Shown here one piece after another: positions 1-10,854 of a stretch of DNA of 64,000 nucleotides (positions are counted from its first letter, which is position 1; each line of letters opens with the position of its first letter). The stretch comes from Maratus speciosus (Eukaryota > Arthropoda > Arachnida > Araneae > Salticidae). Location of the stretch: NCBI GenBank assembly GCA_963932465.1, contig OZ010788.1:201006559-201070558 (forward strand). The letters are read 5' to 3'. The translations under genes and the position numbers were made by a program. The notes beneath the pieces were generated by a model, which was not told the origin of the DNA, did not search any database, and was given only the letters and a program-made list of their open reading frames with translations.

Positions 1-18
1 AGTTAACACATAGTTTCA

Positions 19-139
19 TGTAAATTTCTGGTATCTATATTATTAAATGGATTATTTAATAATGACAGTAAGATTGGATTATACACCATTGATTAATATA
101 CACATAAAATGACATAAAAATGTAACTTGTACTTGTTAA
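19..139 (+). repeat. Direct repeat, left copy, flanking RT relic
   Basis: This ~120-bp segment recurs in the same orientation at 869-973. Both copies start with TGTAAATTTCTG, continue through a TATTATTAAAT.GATTATTTAATAAT block and end with ATGTAACTTGTACTTGTTAA. The pair encloses the reverse transcriptase relic at about 300-790. Penelope-like elements often carry direct terminal repeats, so these could be the remains of such repeats. A simple local duplication is the alternative. Confidence 0.7.
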
Positions 140-299
140 AACGGTTTGGTGTGGAAAGCACTAAAAGTATATTCTTTCTAAAAGTATTTTCAGTATTTTC
201 TTTGAACATCTCTGATCACGGCCGCAAAAGTTGGCCGAAGCCGTTGGATTTTAACAACTTACTAATTTATTTTAGTGCTTTCACAAAACACAGTTTTCA

Positions 300-790
300 G
301 CAAGTACAAGTACAGTTTATGAATATTTTTATGTCGCTTTTTGTGTATAGATCATTAAAATCAATTGTTTTTATATGTTTTGCAGAATTAATGCTTTGTA
401 ATTTATTTATAAGCTGAAAATTGTTTTTCAAATAGCGTTGATTGTTGCTTTTAATTACATTGTATATCTGAGCAAGAATATTCATCAATAAATTACTAGC
501 TGAATTATTATATGCATCACAGCCAATGGTTACACTACGAAATTTTATCGGAGTTTTATGAAACTTTGGAATGATAACAAGATATATATGTATATCTAAC
601 CTTATTAAAATAAAGGAAGTTTTTTCAATAGATTTTATTATACATTTTTCATTAGATTTTATTATAATATTAATAAAAGTAATTATATATCTAAGTGTCA
701 GTTTATAAATGGATTTATCTTTGCATGAATTATACTGTTTAAAAATATTTTTATCAAAAGGAACATCAGATCTTTGTTATATGTGTCAAA
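300..790 (-). pseudogene. Penelope-like reverse transcriptase fragment
   Basis: The minus strand encodes a fragment of a reverse transcriptase. Reading down from about 600 it gives IIPKFHKTPIKFRSVTIG, then a YNNSASNLLMNIL stretch, then DFNDLYTKSDI near 330. The same order (PKFHKTPIKFR, TIGC, YNN, DFKDLF) occurs in the longer copy at 17.5-18.8 kb, so the two belong to one family. Only the finger/palm entry and the first catalytic-Asp region (DFxDLY) remain. The GIPQGG and YIDD regions are absent. Upstream of 600 the frame is broken by stops and shifts. The N-terminal part resembles the Penelope-like class, but the assignment is tentative. The fragment lies between ~120-bp direct repeats (19-139 and 869-973). 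It is certainly non-functional. Confidence 0.8.
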
Positions 791-868
791 TATTAATTTT
801 AAGTCAAGAAAGTTTATTACATTATTTATCATATCATTATATATATAATGTATCACATAATATCGTTA

Positions 869-973
869 TGTAAATTTCTGATGTCTATATTATTAAATAG
901 ATTATTTAATAATAACAATAAGATTAGATAAAATGACATAAAATGACATAAAAATGTAACTTGTACTTGTTAA
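869..973 (+). repeat. Direct repeat, right copy
   Basis: Right partner of the repeat at 19-139. It lacks about 20 bp in the middle and instead shows a doubled AAAATGACAT. A further short match (AGTATTTTCAGTATTTTC near 185-200, AGTATTTCCAGTATTTTC near 974-991) lies just beyond each copy, so the duplicated unit may have been longer. Confidence 0.65.
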
Positions 974-1036
974 GTATTTCCAGTATTTTCTTATACTGAT
1001 TTCTTATATAGGATATCTATATAACCTATCCTTTGG

Positions 1037-1150
1037 AACAGTTGGAATCTGCGAAAAGGTACGCCAATCACTTGGTAGACGCTGCCAATGGCACATTTGA
1101 GCACTTACTGTAGTTGTTTTGTCAATGAAACGCTCGTTTTCATTTTCAGG
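1037..1150 (+). repeat. Scrambled fragment of the 3.4-4.8 kb TIR element
   Basis: Positions 1037-1085 match 3658-3710 directly (AACAGTTGGAATCT.CGAAAAGGTACGC). Positions 1086-1150 match 3480-3535 in inverted orientation (GAGCACTTACTGTA, TCAATGAAACGCTCG). The two halves lie in opposite orientations in the fuller element, so this is a rearranged derivative with an internal deletion or inversion. Confidence 0.75.
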
Positions 1151-1214
1151 TAATGATAACCTACAATTTACTATCCTTTAAATCTGTATAATACACAGAT
1201 TTAAAATATGTTAA

Positions 1215-1410
1215 CACTAAAATGGCCGTGAGGGTTCATTTTGACCCGTACCAAATGAATATATTTCGGTTCGAACTTAAAATTTCATAATAAAATAAGT
1301 CTAAAAGAAACAAAAAAGAAAAAAGTTAAATAAATATGTCAAACAGATTTCAATAAAAATTCTGGTGTAAAATATTTTTATCATGAGTAAAATTTCCGGC
1401 CTTTCTAATG
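1215..1410. mobile_element. TTAA-flanked MITE (piggyBac-like), 196 bp
   Basis: The element is bounded by TTAA at 1211-1214 and 1411-1414. Its ends are CACTAAAATGGCCG and, inverted, CATTAGAAAGGCCG. Its interior near 1350-1400, read on the minus strand, matches the interior of the MITE at 39879-40078 (CCGGAAATTTTACTC, then ACACCAGAATTTTTA). TTAA target duplication and short inverted ends are the piggyBac signature. It has no coding capacity. Confidence 0.75.
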
Positions 1411-1656
1411 TTAAACATTTCCTTTTGCGGGGGGAAATTTTGTTTAGTTTTTGTCGAAAAACAGGTACTTCTTGTTGATATCAGGTTAAGAAATCTGATT
1501 AATACACTGTAAAAACTGCTTAGTAACGTTTCCAAAAGTAAGGGCAGTAGAAGAAACTTTAGTGCAATTCGGAATCTCAGAAGACGTTATATTGCACATT
1601 CATAAATCTGCTTGCTATATCAAGAAACATTTATCTTTTTAATTTTGTACAAAATG

Positions 1657-3331
1657 CAGCTCATATTCAAAATATTAGAATAATTACTTTTTTTTTTACA
1701 AATTGAAAATATCGTTTTGAAATTTAATGTCTTTTAATGCAAATATGCAAGCGATATTTTTGTTAAGAACTTATTGTTGATTAAACTTATTTTATCTTAA
1801 AATTAATATCATTTTTGAAAAGATTAATTGAAAAAAAATTATTTTGAAAATTCAAAATATTACATTACTTATTCAAGTGGTTCAAAATATTAGAATATTT
1901 CACATTAATTCTCCTTTAATTATCTCCAATTCATAACTGGTGGCATCATTGATTAAATTCAGACGATTTTATTTAAAATCAGTATTCTTTTTGCAGTTTG
2001 TTTGCTTTTTCTTCTTAAAATGGGTTGTGTGAGTGATATTTCTAATTCTATTAAATTTCGTATGGTTGATTTGTATCGGCACGGTAAAAATCAATGTTAT
2101 ATAGCGAATTACTTACATTGTTCGCAATCAAGCGTTAGTAAAATATTAACACAATATTAAAAAAATGGAAAATTTCAAAATAATCGCCGAAATGACGGCC
2201 CAAAACCAAAAACATCTGCTAGAGATGACAGGAAACTGAAGCGTATAGTTAATAAAACTGTTTTAAAAGTGTACGATTCTTGCACCGAAAAAGGAAAGAA
2301 GCAGGAGCTGAAGTTTCTACATCGACAACATTAAGATGTCTCCATAAATTTAAGTTTGAATATCGTGTACCGAAAACAAACCTCTCATGACTGCAAAACA
2401 AAAGCGTTTAAGACTGAATTAGTATAAATCAAGACGTTTATGGAGCGAAGAAGATTGGAAAAATATATTATTTAGTGATGAAAGTATGTTTTGTGTTTCA
2501 CATGGTAATCACGGTATTCGAGTTCGGAGAATGAAGCAAGAAGCATTTAATAAAGAATGCCTTAAACGTTCCGTAAAATTTGCTGCTAGTATCATGCTTT
2601 AAGGTTGCATGAGCGCAGAAGGTCCTCGAAAGTTATGCATCGTCTACGAAAATGTTAACTGTCAGATATATCAAGACATTTTGGAATATTACATGATTCC
2701 ATGATCAGAAGATTTATTTGAAGATGATTTCATCTTTCAACAAGATTTAGTGTCACTGTATACCTCGGTGTCAACTAAGAATTGGTTCCGCTAACACAAC
2801 AATAAGGTACTTCCTTGGCCACCAAACTCACCAGATCTTAATCCCATCGAAAATTTATGGTGTTTAATGAAGAAAAAACTCCAAGAAAATCCTCCTTCAT
2901 GTAAAACTGAGTTAGTGGCACGTATAAAGTCTATTTGGGCTAATATTGATAGAAATATTTGTAAACACCCTTGTATATAGTATGCAAGATCGGTTGTACG
3001 CTGTTATGAAAGCTAAAGGGGATGCTACAAAATATTAAATATCATTTACTTCATTATTCATAAGGTAATATTGTTGCGTAAAATAAAATATTCTAATATT
3101 TTGAATCAATCTAAATTTTATTTTAATATTTTGATGTGTTTCAGAAAGTTGTATACCTAATTTCTTCTACTGTATTTTATGTTTTGTAAATGTTAAAATC
3201 TTATCTAAACATTCCAGATTTAATTTATAAGAAATTTAATTGAATTTATTTAGTACCAAAAATAAATAAATGAAAAATAATTTTTTCTTATTACTTTTTC
3301 TCAATTATTTTAATATTTTGAATATGAGCTG
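1657..3331 (+). mobile_element. Tc1-like DNA transposon, full length, dead
   Basis: The inverted ends match closely: CAGCTCATATTCAAAATATT at 1657 and its inverse at 3312-3331. The right end is followed by the expected TA. The left flank reads TG, probably a decayed TA. A second inner copy of the end motif (TTCAAAATATTAGAATATTT) lies at ~1880 on the left and inverted at ~3085-3105 on the right. This gives an inverted-repeat/direct-repeat layout as in Sleeping Beauty-type Tc1 elements. Length is ~1.68 kb, normal for the family. The transposase relic lies between 2020 and 3038. Confidence 0.92.
2020..3038 (+). pseudogene. Tc1-like transposase, multiply disrupted
   Basis: The start codon at 2020 opens MGCVSDISNSIKFRMVDLY, followed by a helix-turn-helix region (HGKNQCYIANYLHCSQSSVS). 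A linker contains a GPKPKTSARDDRKL stretch in the place of the usual GRP motif. The DDE catalytic domain follows: WSEEDWKNILFSDESMF near 2450 (first Asp), a decayed FQQD region near 2740 (second Asp), and PPNSPDLNPIENLW near 2825 (DD34E glutamate in IENLW). The frame ends with KAKGDATKY and a stop at 3036-3038, a normal Tc1 C terminus. In-frame stops (the first at ~2158) and several frameshifts kill it. The family protein is ~340 aa, and this relic spans the right length. It sits inside matching terminal repeats, so the element came in whole and decayed in place. Confidence 0.9.
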
Positions 3332-3357
3332 TATATAACATAAATATATAACATATG

Positions 3358-4799
3358 CAGGATGTTCCCAAATTCATGGGCCAAACTGTAAAGGAATGTA
3401 AAGTATACATAAAGTAGCTCTATTGGTGTAGCAATATGCGGCCGGGAATGAAAAGTTTTGGCGAAAAACAAGAAATGCAGAGGAAAAGCGTTTTATTGAC
3501 ATAACAATTACAGTAAGTGCTGAAATGTGCCACTACCAACATCGACACATAACTGGCAAGTGATTTTCGTACCGTTTCGAAGGTTCCAGATGTCTCATGT
3601 TGACTCTGATAAGTACCTCATTGCAAGACTTTCAGTCGTTGCTACAAATGTTCGTGAAACAGTTGGAATCTCCGAAAAGGTACGCTAGTTACTTGCTAGA
3701 CGCTGACAGTGATACATCTGACAAGGAAGGTCTCCATACGGGCATATTCAGAAAAACTGAAAAAATTACAGAGTGTTCTCATGAGGATATATATGTTTTT
3801 AAAATTTTTTTTCGCGAACCGCAATAGAATGTTCGTAAAAAAATAATGAAAATTTCGTTTATTTGGTGATTTATCATCGGTTGGCGATGAAACGAAATTT
3901 CAAAAAATACTTTTTTATGCCGAATACTCTTTAAGATAAAAATGTTTCATGTTGAACTTGTTTAAATAAATTTAATGTATATGACTTTAGTTTTGTCAGT
4001 TTTAGATTGATTTAACTATAGTTTTGTCATATATATATTTATAATGAAAGTTAAATATCAAATTTTCTGAATTAAAACAAAATTAAAATAAATTAAAATT
4101 GTTTCAATGTCTCAAAATTAAGTTCAATGGAGCATTGTAGATTCAATTCTGTTGCTATGGAAACGACGAATTCTTTGAAATGAATAACTGGTAAATGAAT
4201 CTTGCCTTTATTTTGGAATACGCTTAAATATATGAAAGTATTTTTTATACATGAAATTGTTTTTAAAGTAATAAAATTAAATAACAAGCAACATAAAGTT
4301 GTAATACGAAAAAATGTATTTATAAAACTCTCTCATTGTTTAAGTTTAAATTAAATACTATTTACACATTCTAAAAACCAATTAACAATCAATTTTCAGG
4401 TGCACTAAAATCGTTTGCTTTTGGCGAGGAAAAGTATTGCTCGCCAAATAGCGTGACGCTTTCGCCTTTTCGCGCCAAATACTCGAAAGTATTTTATTTT
4501 TTTACAGACTTTCTAGTGTAATTCCGCCGCTAAATTTGATTGATCCTTTATTACATACATAAGTAGTTTAATTAGTATTTTTTTTAAAACTATTCTGAGT
4601 ATGCCCAGTATGGAGACGTTCCTTGTGAGCACTTACTGTAATTATTGCGTCAATGAAACGCTCGTTTTCATTTCCTCCGAATTTCTTGTTTTTCGCCGAA
4701 ACTTTGCATTTCCGACCCCATAATGTTAAACCAAAATTGCTCCTTTATGTGTATTTTACCAATCCTTACAGTTTAACCCATGAATTCGGGGACACCCTG
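3358..4799. mobile_element. Non-autonomous element with ~200-bp inverted termini
   Basis: The outer ends are CAGGATGTTCCC at 3358 and, inverted, CAGGGTGTCCCC at 4799. The match continues inward for ~180 bp: AATTCATGGG..AAACTGTAA, ACATAAAG.AGC, GGCGAAAAACAAGAAAT, AATTACAGTAAGTGCT. The right arm then skips to sequence matching 3720-3755 (CAGTATGGAGACGTTCC inverted), so one arm has an internal deletion. The interior is AT-rich with TTGGCG/CGCCAAA motifs. The 76-codon open frame at 3597-3827 lies in the arm and has no recognisable domain. It sits within 30 bp of the Tc1 element. No clear target duplication was found. Confidence 0.8.
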
Positions 4800-4809
4800 T
4801 TATACGTAA

Positions 4810-5370
4810 ACTTATAACATGTAATAAAATATACAGCGTGACCTGCACAATTTTTTCGTTTAATGATGACAAAACATGTCATTATGATGGCCCACAATTG
4901 AAGAGCTCAGTGGAAGAACATGTTATGCTACATTTTCTTAAAAATTATTTTATCTTTTGGACGAAGGTGTTATCAGGTATTCTATCACATGGTAAAGCTA
5001 AAATACCAAAGTTCTATTTAGCCTTGAAGATTTAAGACATTATTCATGAATATTTATTATTTTGATATTTAATAATGCAAATAATATTCATATCTTTTGA
5101 TATTTCAAAATTAAATATAAATAAGTTTTTTTTGATAGAGTTTAGTGCCACACCTGTTAATATTTTAAACACATGGTATCAAACAGAAAATAAATCATTA
5201 AAATTGACAATAAAAACTTTCACATTAAATTTCTTTAAATGTAATTTTTGTTACTTAACATGTTCTTTCACTTAGCTCTTCAATTATCTGATGCTAACTA
5301 AAATCGTAACATAGAATGTTTAATTATTGATTGCAGTGTATCTTAGGCGCATGGCATACTATGCTGTCTT
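4810..5370. other. AT-rich stretch, nothing identified
   Basis: It contains two short open frames of 65-66 codons with no recognisable motif and no codon or domain support. I see no terminal repeats, array or RNA gene. Confidence 0.5.
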
Positions 5371-5379
5371 TAATATAGA

Positions 5380-5535
5380 ACAGAGGTTTTATGTGAAAAA
5401 TGGTATATTAAATGAGACATCTCTTTGAGACATCGCCAGAGTAAAAATTCGCAAAGATTCAAATTAGAGGATCTTACGGGGTATCTTATCCTGTGAAAAT
5501 GACGACTGAAAATCATATCATCAGGAAAACGGCAT
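5380..5535 (-). pseudogene. mariner/IS630-like transposase C-terminal scrap
   Basis: On the minus strand the residues DDMIFSRHFHRIRYPVRSSN are followed by LNLCEFLLWRCLKE. This matches the end of the DDE domain in IS630/mariner-type transposases, which typically reads ISRHF..WPPRSPDLxPxDFFLWGxLK. The PPRSPDL core is degraded to PVRSSNL. The rest of the 130-codon frame upstream (to 5762) is low-complexity and not transposase-like. A GGGCCACTCTGTATT sequence at 5826-5840 resembles the end of such elements, so an internally deleted copy may span ~5.3-5.84 kb. Confidence 0.6.
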
Positions 5536-5544
5536 TCACTGCAA

Positions 5545-5612
5545 ATAACAATGGTGACCATAAATAGCAATGGTGACCATAGAAAAAGCAACAGTGACCA
5601 TAAATAATAATG
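5545..5612. repeat. Short minisatellite (TGACCATA units)
   Basis: Three or four imperfect ~20-bp units, each containing AA.AGTGACCATA or AATGGTGACCATA, lie head to tail. Confidence 0.6.
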
Positions 5613-5853
5613 AACATTCTTCTCCTTATTAAGCTTGAAAATACTGTAGTTCTTGTTATATACTGAGTACAAATATATTACACGCCATCTGTTGGTGGAT
5701 TTAGGAACTATTTTTTTTGCTCTCTGAAAAATTCCATATGTTCCCCTTACGACACTCTCCAAATTTCACGTATTTCTGAAGAACAGTTTTTACTTTATCT
5801 CTTTCGAAAATATGTATTTCAATTTGGGCCACTCTGTATTTAGTTCTTCTTTA

Positions 5854-6570
5854 AGGGGGTAGGATACCTTTGAACATGTCGAAAAAAGGAAAAATACCAC
5901 TATGTTCTAAGCTTCAAAACTTATGTAATAAGTCAAAAATAAAAATCAAACTTCATTTAAATATAAAGCCCATATTTATATTTAAAAATATATATATACT
6001 TATAAATTCATAAATAAATATTGAAATGATAAGTTTAAATATACAATATAATGAGAGAAAACAATCTTGCGTGCATGATCAAATCTGAAAATATGCATAT
6101 AAAGAGGAAATTTTGGTGAAAATAAATACATAATACCGTTACCTTCGTACTAAAACCAGAATATTTGTAAAAAAAAAAATATTGACTAAATTAAAAAATT
6201 AACAAAAAATTAAAAATTTTCACTTTTAAAAAGATTATTTTCAAAGTAAAAAACAAAAAATAAAATAAATCTTACCCTTTTCTGGTTTTAAGTTGTAGAT
6301 AATACAGTAATAAATATGTGGCGAAAAGTTTTTTTCATTGCCATGCATAGTTTTTTAGCAACACTGCGCGCAGTATCAAATTTCATCGTTTTGAATAATC
6401 GCTATGCAAATTTTAACTATCCTAGTCTTAATAAAACAGCCATAATTAGTAAACTAATGGGAATTTTTTCATGCGGTTTTTCGCATATTGTTCAGAAATG
6501 ATTACGGAATCAAAATATGTATAAAAAAAATATTCGAAAATTTTGCAGGTTTAAAGGTATCCTACCCCCT
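5854..6570. mobile_element. MITE with AGGGGGTAGGATACCTTT ends
   Basis: The left end reads AGGGGGTAGGATACCTTT at ~5854. The right end is its inverse, AAAGGTATCCTACCCCCT, ending at 6570. The next bases also pair (TGAAC against GTTTA). The outer flanks are TTA/TAA-like (TTTA left, AAAA right), so the target duplication is unclear. The interior is AT-rich with no coding signal. Confidence 0.8.
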
Positions 6571-6599
6571 AAAAACATTTCTTATTACAAATGTTTATA

Positions 6600-7095
6600 A
6601 ATATTTCAGCGAAAAAGTGAAAATTTCGAACTTATGAAGAAGGTATCACACTTGTAAATTGTGCCAGATTACCAAATAGGCAGCCGAGGCTATTTGATAA
6701 TGGACCCCACAACTTTTAGGGTCATCGTGTTCTGATAAATTCAAATCTATCTGATTTTCTCCTCACATTATGAACATAAAAAACATCTTAATACTTAAAT
6801 ACTGTCATACACATTTTTTTAAAATCGAAATATAATGCTTATTAAAGTTTTACGGTTTGAATGTTTAGAAATCTTTTCAGAATATTTTTGGGTACATGAT
6901 AGAAGCGTCTGAGTAAAATTAGAAAACAATAATAGTCTTTAATAAATGTACATTATAGGTAGCCTTTATTATTTTAAGTCTAGCTCATTAAATAAAGTAT
7001 GCATAATTTTTTCCATTAGCGTTGTACTATAATTATTATTAGGTATGTATATTCCACAAAGAGTTGCACTGTCTATTTGCATAAACATTTATAAT
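6600..7095. other. AT-rich stretch, nothing identified
   Basis: No open frame above background and no terminal repeats seen. A slightly GC-richer patch (6660-6720, CAGCCGAGGCTATTTGATAA) is unexplained. Confidence 0.5.
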
Positions 7096-7099
7096 TTAA

Positions 7100-7309
7100 C
7101 CCTTTCAGTGGTGGTAGTCGTTTATAAAGACATTTGTTTTTAATTCCCAAATGCCACAATGGCAACAGAATTTTTATTAAAAAATTTTCGGTTTATTGTG
7201 TTTGTGAAATATAGTTATTTCTTATTTCCAAATAAATTTTTCAGTAGATTCTGGTGTCATTCCTTCATTTCAACATTTTAGCAATGGAAGTGCTTTGGCC
7301 TGAAAGGGT
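7100..7309. mobile_element. TTAA-flanked MITE (piggyBac-like), ~210 bp
   Basis: TTAA at 7096-7099 precedes CCCTTTCAG. The right end is CTGAAAGGGT followed by TTAA at 7310-7313. Size and target match the other TTAA MITEs in the window. Confidence 0.75.
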
Positions 7310-7314
7310 TTAAT

Positions 7315-8065
7315 CGATAACTTTGAATGATTTTTATATCATTTAATACAATAAAGAATTTTTTTCTTCTAATTTTCTTTATATACATTACTGTTTCTTT
7401 ACATGCGTTACATGTGACCCTTCAAAGAACTTTCAATTAAATTGATCCACTTAAAATCATTGTAAGTTATACTTTGGTTTTGAAAGTTGGAAAAGAAGGC
7501 CTCAAAATGTTTTGCCTAGGCACTTCTAGGCGGCCCAATCCTGAACTGATGGAAACCTCTTAACATCACTCCAAACCTTGTAATCATTCTTTAAATTTCG
7601 GTTTAAAGAAAAAGAAAAGAAAGAATGTTGACTTTTAAAAGTCACAAAACTCATAATAAGGCATTCAATTAATTAACATGGTTCGAAACAAATTATAGAC
7701 AAACCATCAATTACAAATCGGAAATATTTTTCCTGAGTTATGGCAGATAATGAATTGGTAAAAAAAGAAATTACCCAATCATTTATCTGCTCATCTGCTT
7801 GATTAGGACCACCTTGGGAATGAATTCTTAAAACCTAAAAGAAAGAAAAAAACGTGCACCCATGTTGAATTTACAAGTGGAAATGTGCTGAAAAATATAA
7901 GAGTAAAATTGAAAATCTTTTCTTATTGTCAAATTAGTTAATAAAAACTATTTCGTTGTTAATTCAATTTATTTTCAACTAAAAAATATACCACACTTCA
8001 TTTTCAATTAACGCATGTCAAAGAAATCAGGAACCCAATTACAAAAGAAATATGTATTTTGTAAG
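7315..8065. other. AT-rich stretch, nothing identified
   Basis: No coding signal. A GCCTAGGCACTTCTAGGCGGCC patch at ~7518 contains short self-complementary words but no longer structure. Confidence 0.45.
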
Positions 8066-8067
8066 TA

Positions 8068-8270
8068 ATGATAGCCAATGAAAAAGGGAAACAAAATGGA
8101 TAATCAGCAGTCTTTCACCTCTGCTCCTTTGTGTATTGCCCCGCCATCAACTTCTCAACCTAATCTCACGATCACGTTAAAAATAAGGAATAGCACGCCG
8201 CACTCGCATACCCCCCCACCCCCTCCCCCGAAAAAAAAATATGTTGATAGCTCGCACAATGCAGCATATT
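8068..8270 (+). repeat. Direct repeat R1, left copy
   Basis: This matches 16916-17090 in the same orientation. Shared words include GGGAAACAAAATGGA, CAGTCTTTCACCTCTGCT, CAACCTAATCTCACGATCA and AGCTCGC.CAAT. The 71-codon frame at 8078 lies in this repeat. It is not supported as a gene because the other copy reads differently. The pair flanks the whole composite at 8.5-16.9 kb. Confidence 0.8.
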
Positions 8271-8551
8271 ATTTAATAATTGCTACTATTTAATTAGAAT
8301 TATTTTATTTGTTACAGAAATGTAAAAAATAAGCAATAATAAAAAATAGAAAAGTAAGTGTCTACCTTTATTTATTTTTTTTTTTTTTCAAAATGAATAA
8401 TTAAAACAGTTCATCATCTGTTTGATTAGAGGAGACCTGCTCCCCTCAAATCCCGGATTCGAATATTTTTCAAAAACATAACCCTAAAATGAAAAACTAG
8501 AGCAAAAAATGTCTTCGATGGGGCATTCAGAGGCATTTAGCTTCTTTTTCT

Positions 8552-9130
8552 CTTACAAGTGGACCACCAAACATGGTGCGCACATATTTTGATTATTTTT
8601 AAAGCATGTTTTTGGAGTCATACCCCTAATTATTCTCGTGGAAGGTTTTCTTCAAATCAGCCTTAGTTTGTGAGAAATTCGGAGTCAGCATACGTTTCAA
8701 ATACCCATTAGTTTGAATAACTCGTGTGGGCTTCGTATCACGGAGGTAGCATACGCGCTTACTACCCAATTGATTGTGGGTTCAATCCCACTTTGGAGCT
8801 CTTTTTTTAATTGTTTTTATATATTTTTTTCACTTTACAAGTTTTAAACATAATTGTAAATTCTGCAGCTTTGAACTTTTTGATATTTTCTTAAAGAATT
8901 AAATTTACGTTTATGAATTTTTCATAAAAATTAATATTTATTCTCAAAATTTTCAACTAATATTTCTTTCAACAAAAATTCAAACTAATTTATATCTAGA
9001 AATCTCATCTTTTTAAAACTTGTAAAAATTAACATAATTTATATTCTTTAAATACTTGATATGTAGTAAATATATTAAAAAATACATTAAAAGTTCATTT
9101 TTCATACATAGCATTTCTTCAATTCTATTT
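8552..9130 (+). repeat. Long inverted arm, left
   Basis: It pairs in inverted orientation with about 15400-16105. Matching words include CATGGTGCG.ACA, CCTAATTATTCT, AAGGTTTTCTTCAAAT, GAGAAATT.GG.GTCA, GGAGGTAGC.T.C.CGC and, further in, TAAATTCTGCAG and AAACTAATTTA. The arm contains a tRNA-like B-box word (GGTTCAATCCC, 8787-8797), but the stem does not fold as a tRNA. Confidence 0.8.
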
Positions 9131-9474
9131 GTATGCAAAAGGAGCTGAATGAGATCAATAAACAGAAAATTTTCTTTATTCTGATATTACCATGAAAAGA
9201 CCAGTAAACGATTTTTTTTAATGTACTTTTTATATTTATCGCAAATTGTATCCCATTTACACACATTTTTTTGCATTTACAGTTGAATTATTATGCATCA
9301 CGTAGACAGTGTTTTTATTTGTTAGAATGAAAAAATAAAAATATTTTTAAACATAATCAGATATTTTTTATTTGTGCAAAAATGATGTTGAGTTTGAACT
9401 TTACAGATAAATGTTTTTAGAGGACATAAAAAATTTTACAACTTCTAAAACTTACATATAAGCATTACTGCTTT

Positions 9475-10130
9475 AATATTTTACTAGCAGGCTATGCCCA
9501 CTGCGCTGGTCAGTATTTCCAAATAAACCTTGAATTAAGCGAAATGGTGAATTCGAACTTGTATTTTTTTTTAAATGGACCTTTAGCTTGAATGTCCTTC
9601 CGCGTTGCTGAAAAGATGCGAACGCCATTGCGATATTATATTACCTTATGCGTTGGACAAAATTTAACTATTAAGAAGCAGTTAGTTCTTTTAGATGATT
9701 ATTCACTGTGCACTCTTGGTATTGAAATGAGGCCGTTATAACAATAGGAATTAAAATGTTCTCACATCTGACAATATTAAATTAGAGATGCATTAAAATG
9801 ATTGCAGAGATTTACCATTGAACTTGAATAATGCTCCGGTGGTTTATTTTCGTTTGTTTGTCCTTGATCTCCTGGACTCTCATCTCGCGCAATATGCGAT
9901 TCTGGTAGCTTAAATACAATCTCACTGGAAGTTAGTTATATTTCTTAATAAACATCCTATTGTGCTACAACTGTTTTCTCTCTTTGGATTCTAGCATAGT
10001 AAATACTGTCAAAAAAGTAATAAATTATTTGCAGACAAAGAAGATTGTTTAGCTTTCATATTTAAAAGAAAAGTGAAACATAAAAATGTGTGTTTTTAAA
10101 GATGAATTGCCTGAATAAATCTAAAATGAC
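9475..10130 (+). repeat. Module A, first copy
   Basis: It matches 12083-12720 directly. Shared features are TACTAGCAG.CTATGCCC.CTGCGCTGGTC at the start, then AATGTCCTTC.GC.TTGCTGAAAA, GATTCTGGTAGCTTAAAT.CAATCTCA and a TTTGCAGACAA. stretch. There is no coding capacity. The conserved GCCCRCTGCGCTGG start resembles ends of abundant arthropod repeats, but I cannot name the family. Confidence 0.75.
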
Positions 10131-10854
10131 GTCATTTTCACTGTTTTTTCATTTTGTAGACCAGCTGAAATCATATAACCGTTAGCCCGGGAAAAAACTC
10201 GATGACTTAATCTTGTAGAAAAATAAACCTCATGCATCCAATAAAATCTTTATAATCATCCATAATTGACGTCAAAGTGACGTCAAAAATTAAAACTGAT
10301 GCAACAATATTGTTGCACGTGTACCAGGGTTAAGATTTGACAATGATAAATAAAGTTACTTATACAAAAACTTTAGCAATATACATTTTGGTGAATACCT
10401 GAAACGAAGATTTATTTTGCATTTTTCTAAAGAGCATAATAACACGGACAAACAAAAAAGCTTGCTATTTCCTTTGTATTTAAAAGTAAATTAATCTTCC
10501 GTCTGTTGTATAAATAACCCAGATTATGACAATAACTCTTAATTTGTTGCTGTGTTTAGCTGCTAGAGTGTGAGTCAGGACAATTCGCTTTATACTGATC
10601 AAAATTCCAGGTAATTTAATCCTATCTAGGCTGAAATAATAAGTCCACGGGCATTATTCCTCTTGCCACCATTTAGTAATCGCTAATTTCAAAATCTGCC
10701 TAATCTTTTGAATTTTGATACGCCATCCAATATGCTAATTGGTGGGTGACACGATTCCGTAAGATTAGTCCAATATGTTCAATAAAACATTTTTTAAACA
10801 ATGGTTAAGCAAAAGAAAGTTATGCAGAAAAAATAAAAATAAGTGACAAATTAG

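Noticed and set aside
8078..8293. 71-codon frame as a small gene
   Set aside because: It lies in direct repeat R1; the second copy has indels that change the frame.
8730..8805. tRNA gene with B box GGTTCAATCCC
   Set aside because: The T arm leaves a 6-nt loop and the acceptor stem does not pair; the inverted copy at 15.9 kb lacks the motif.
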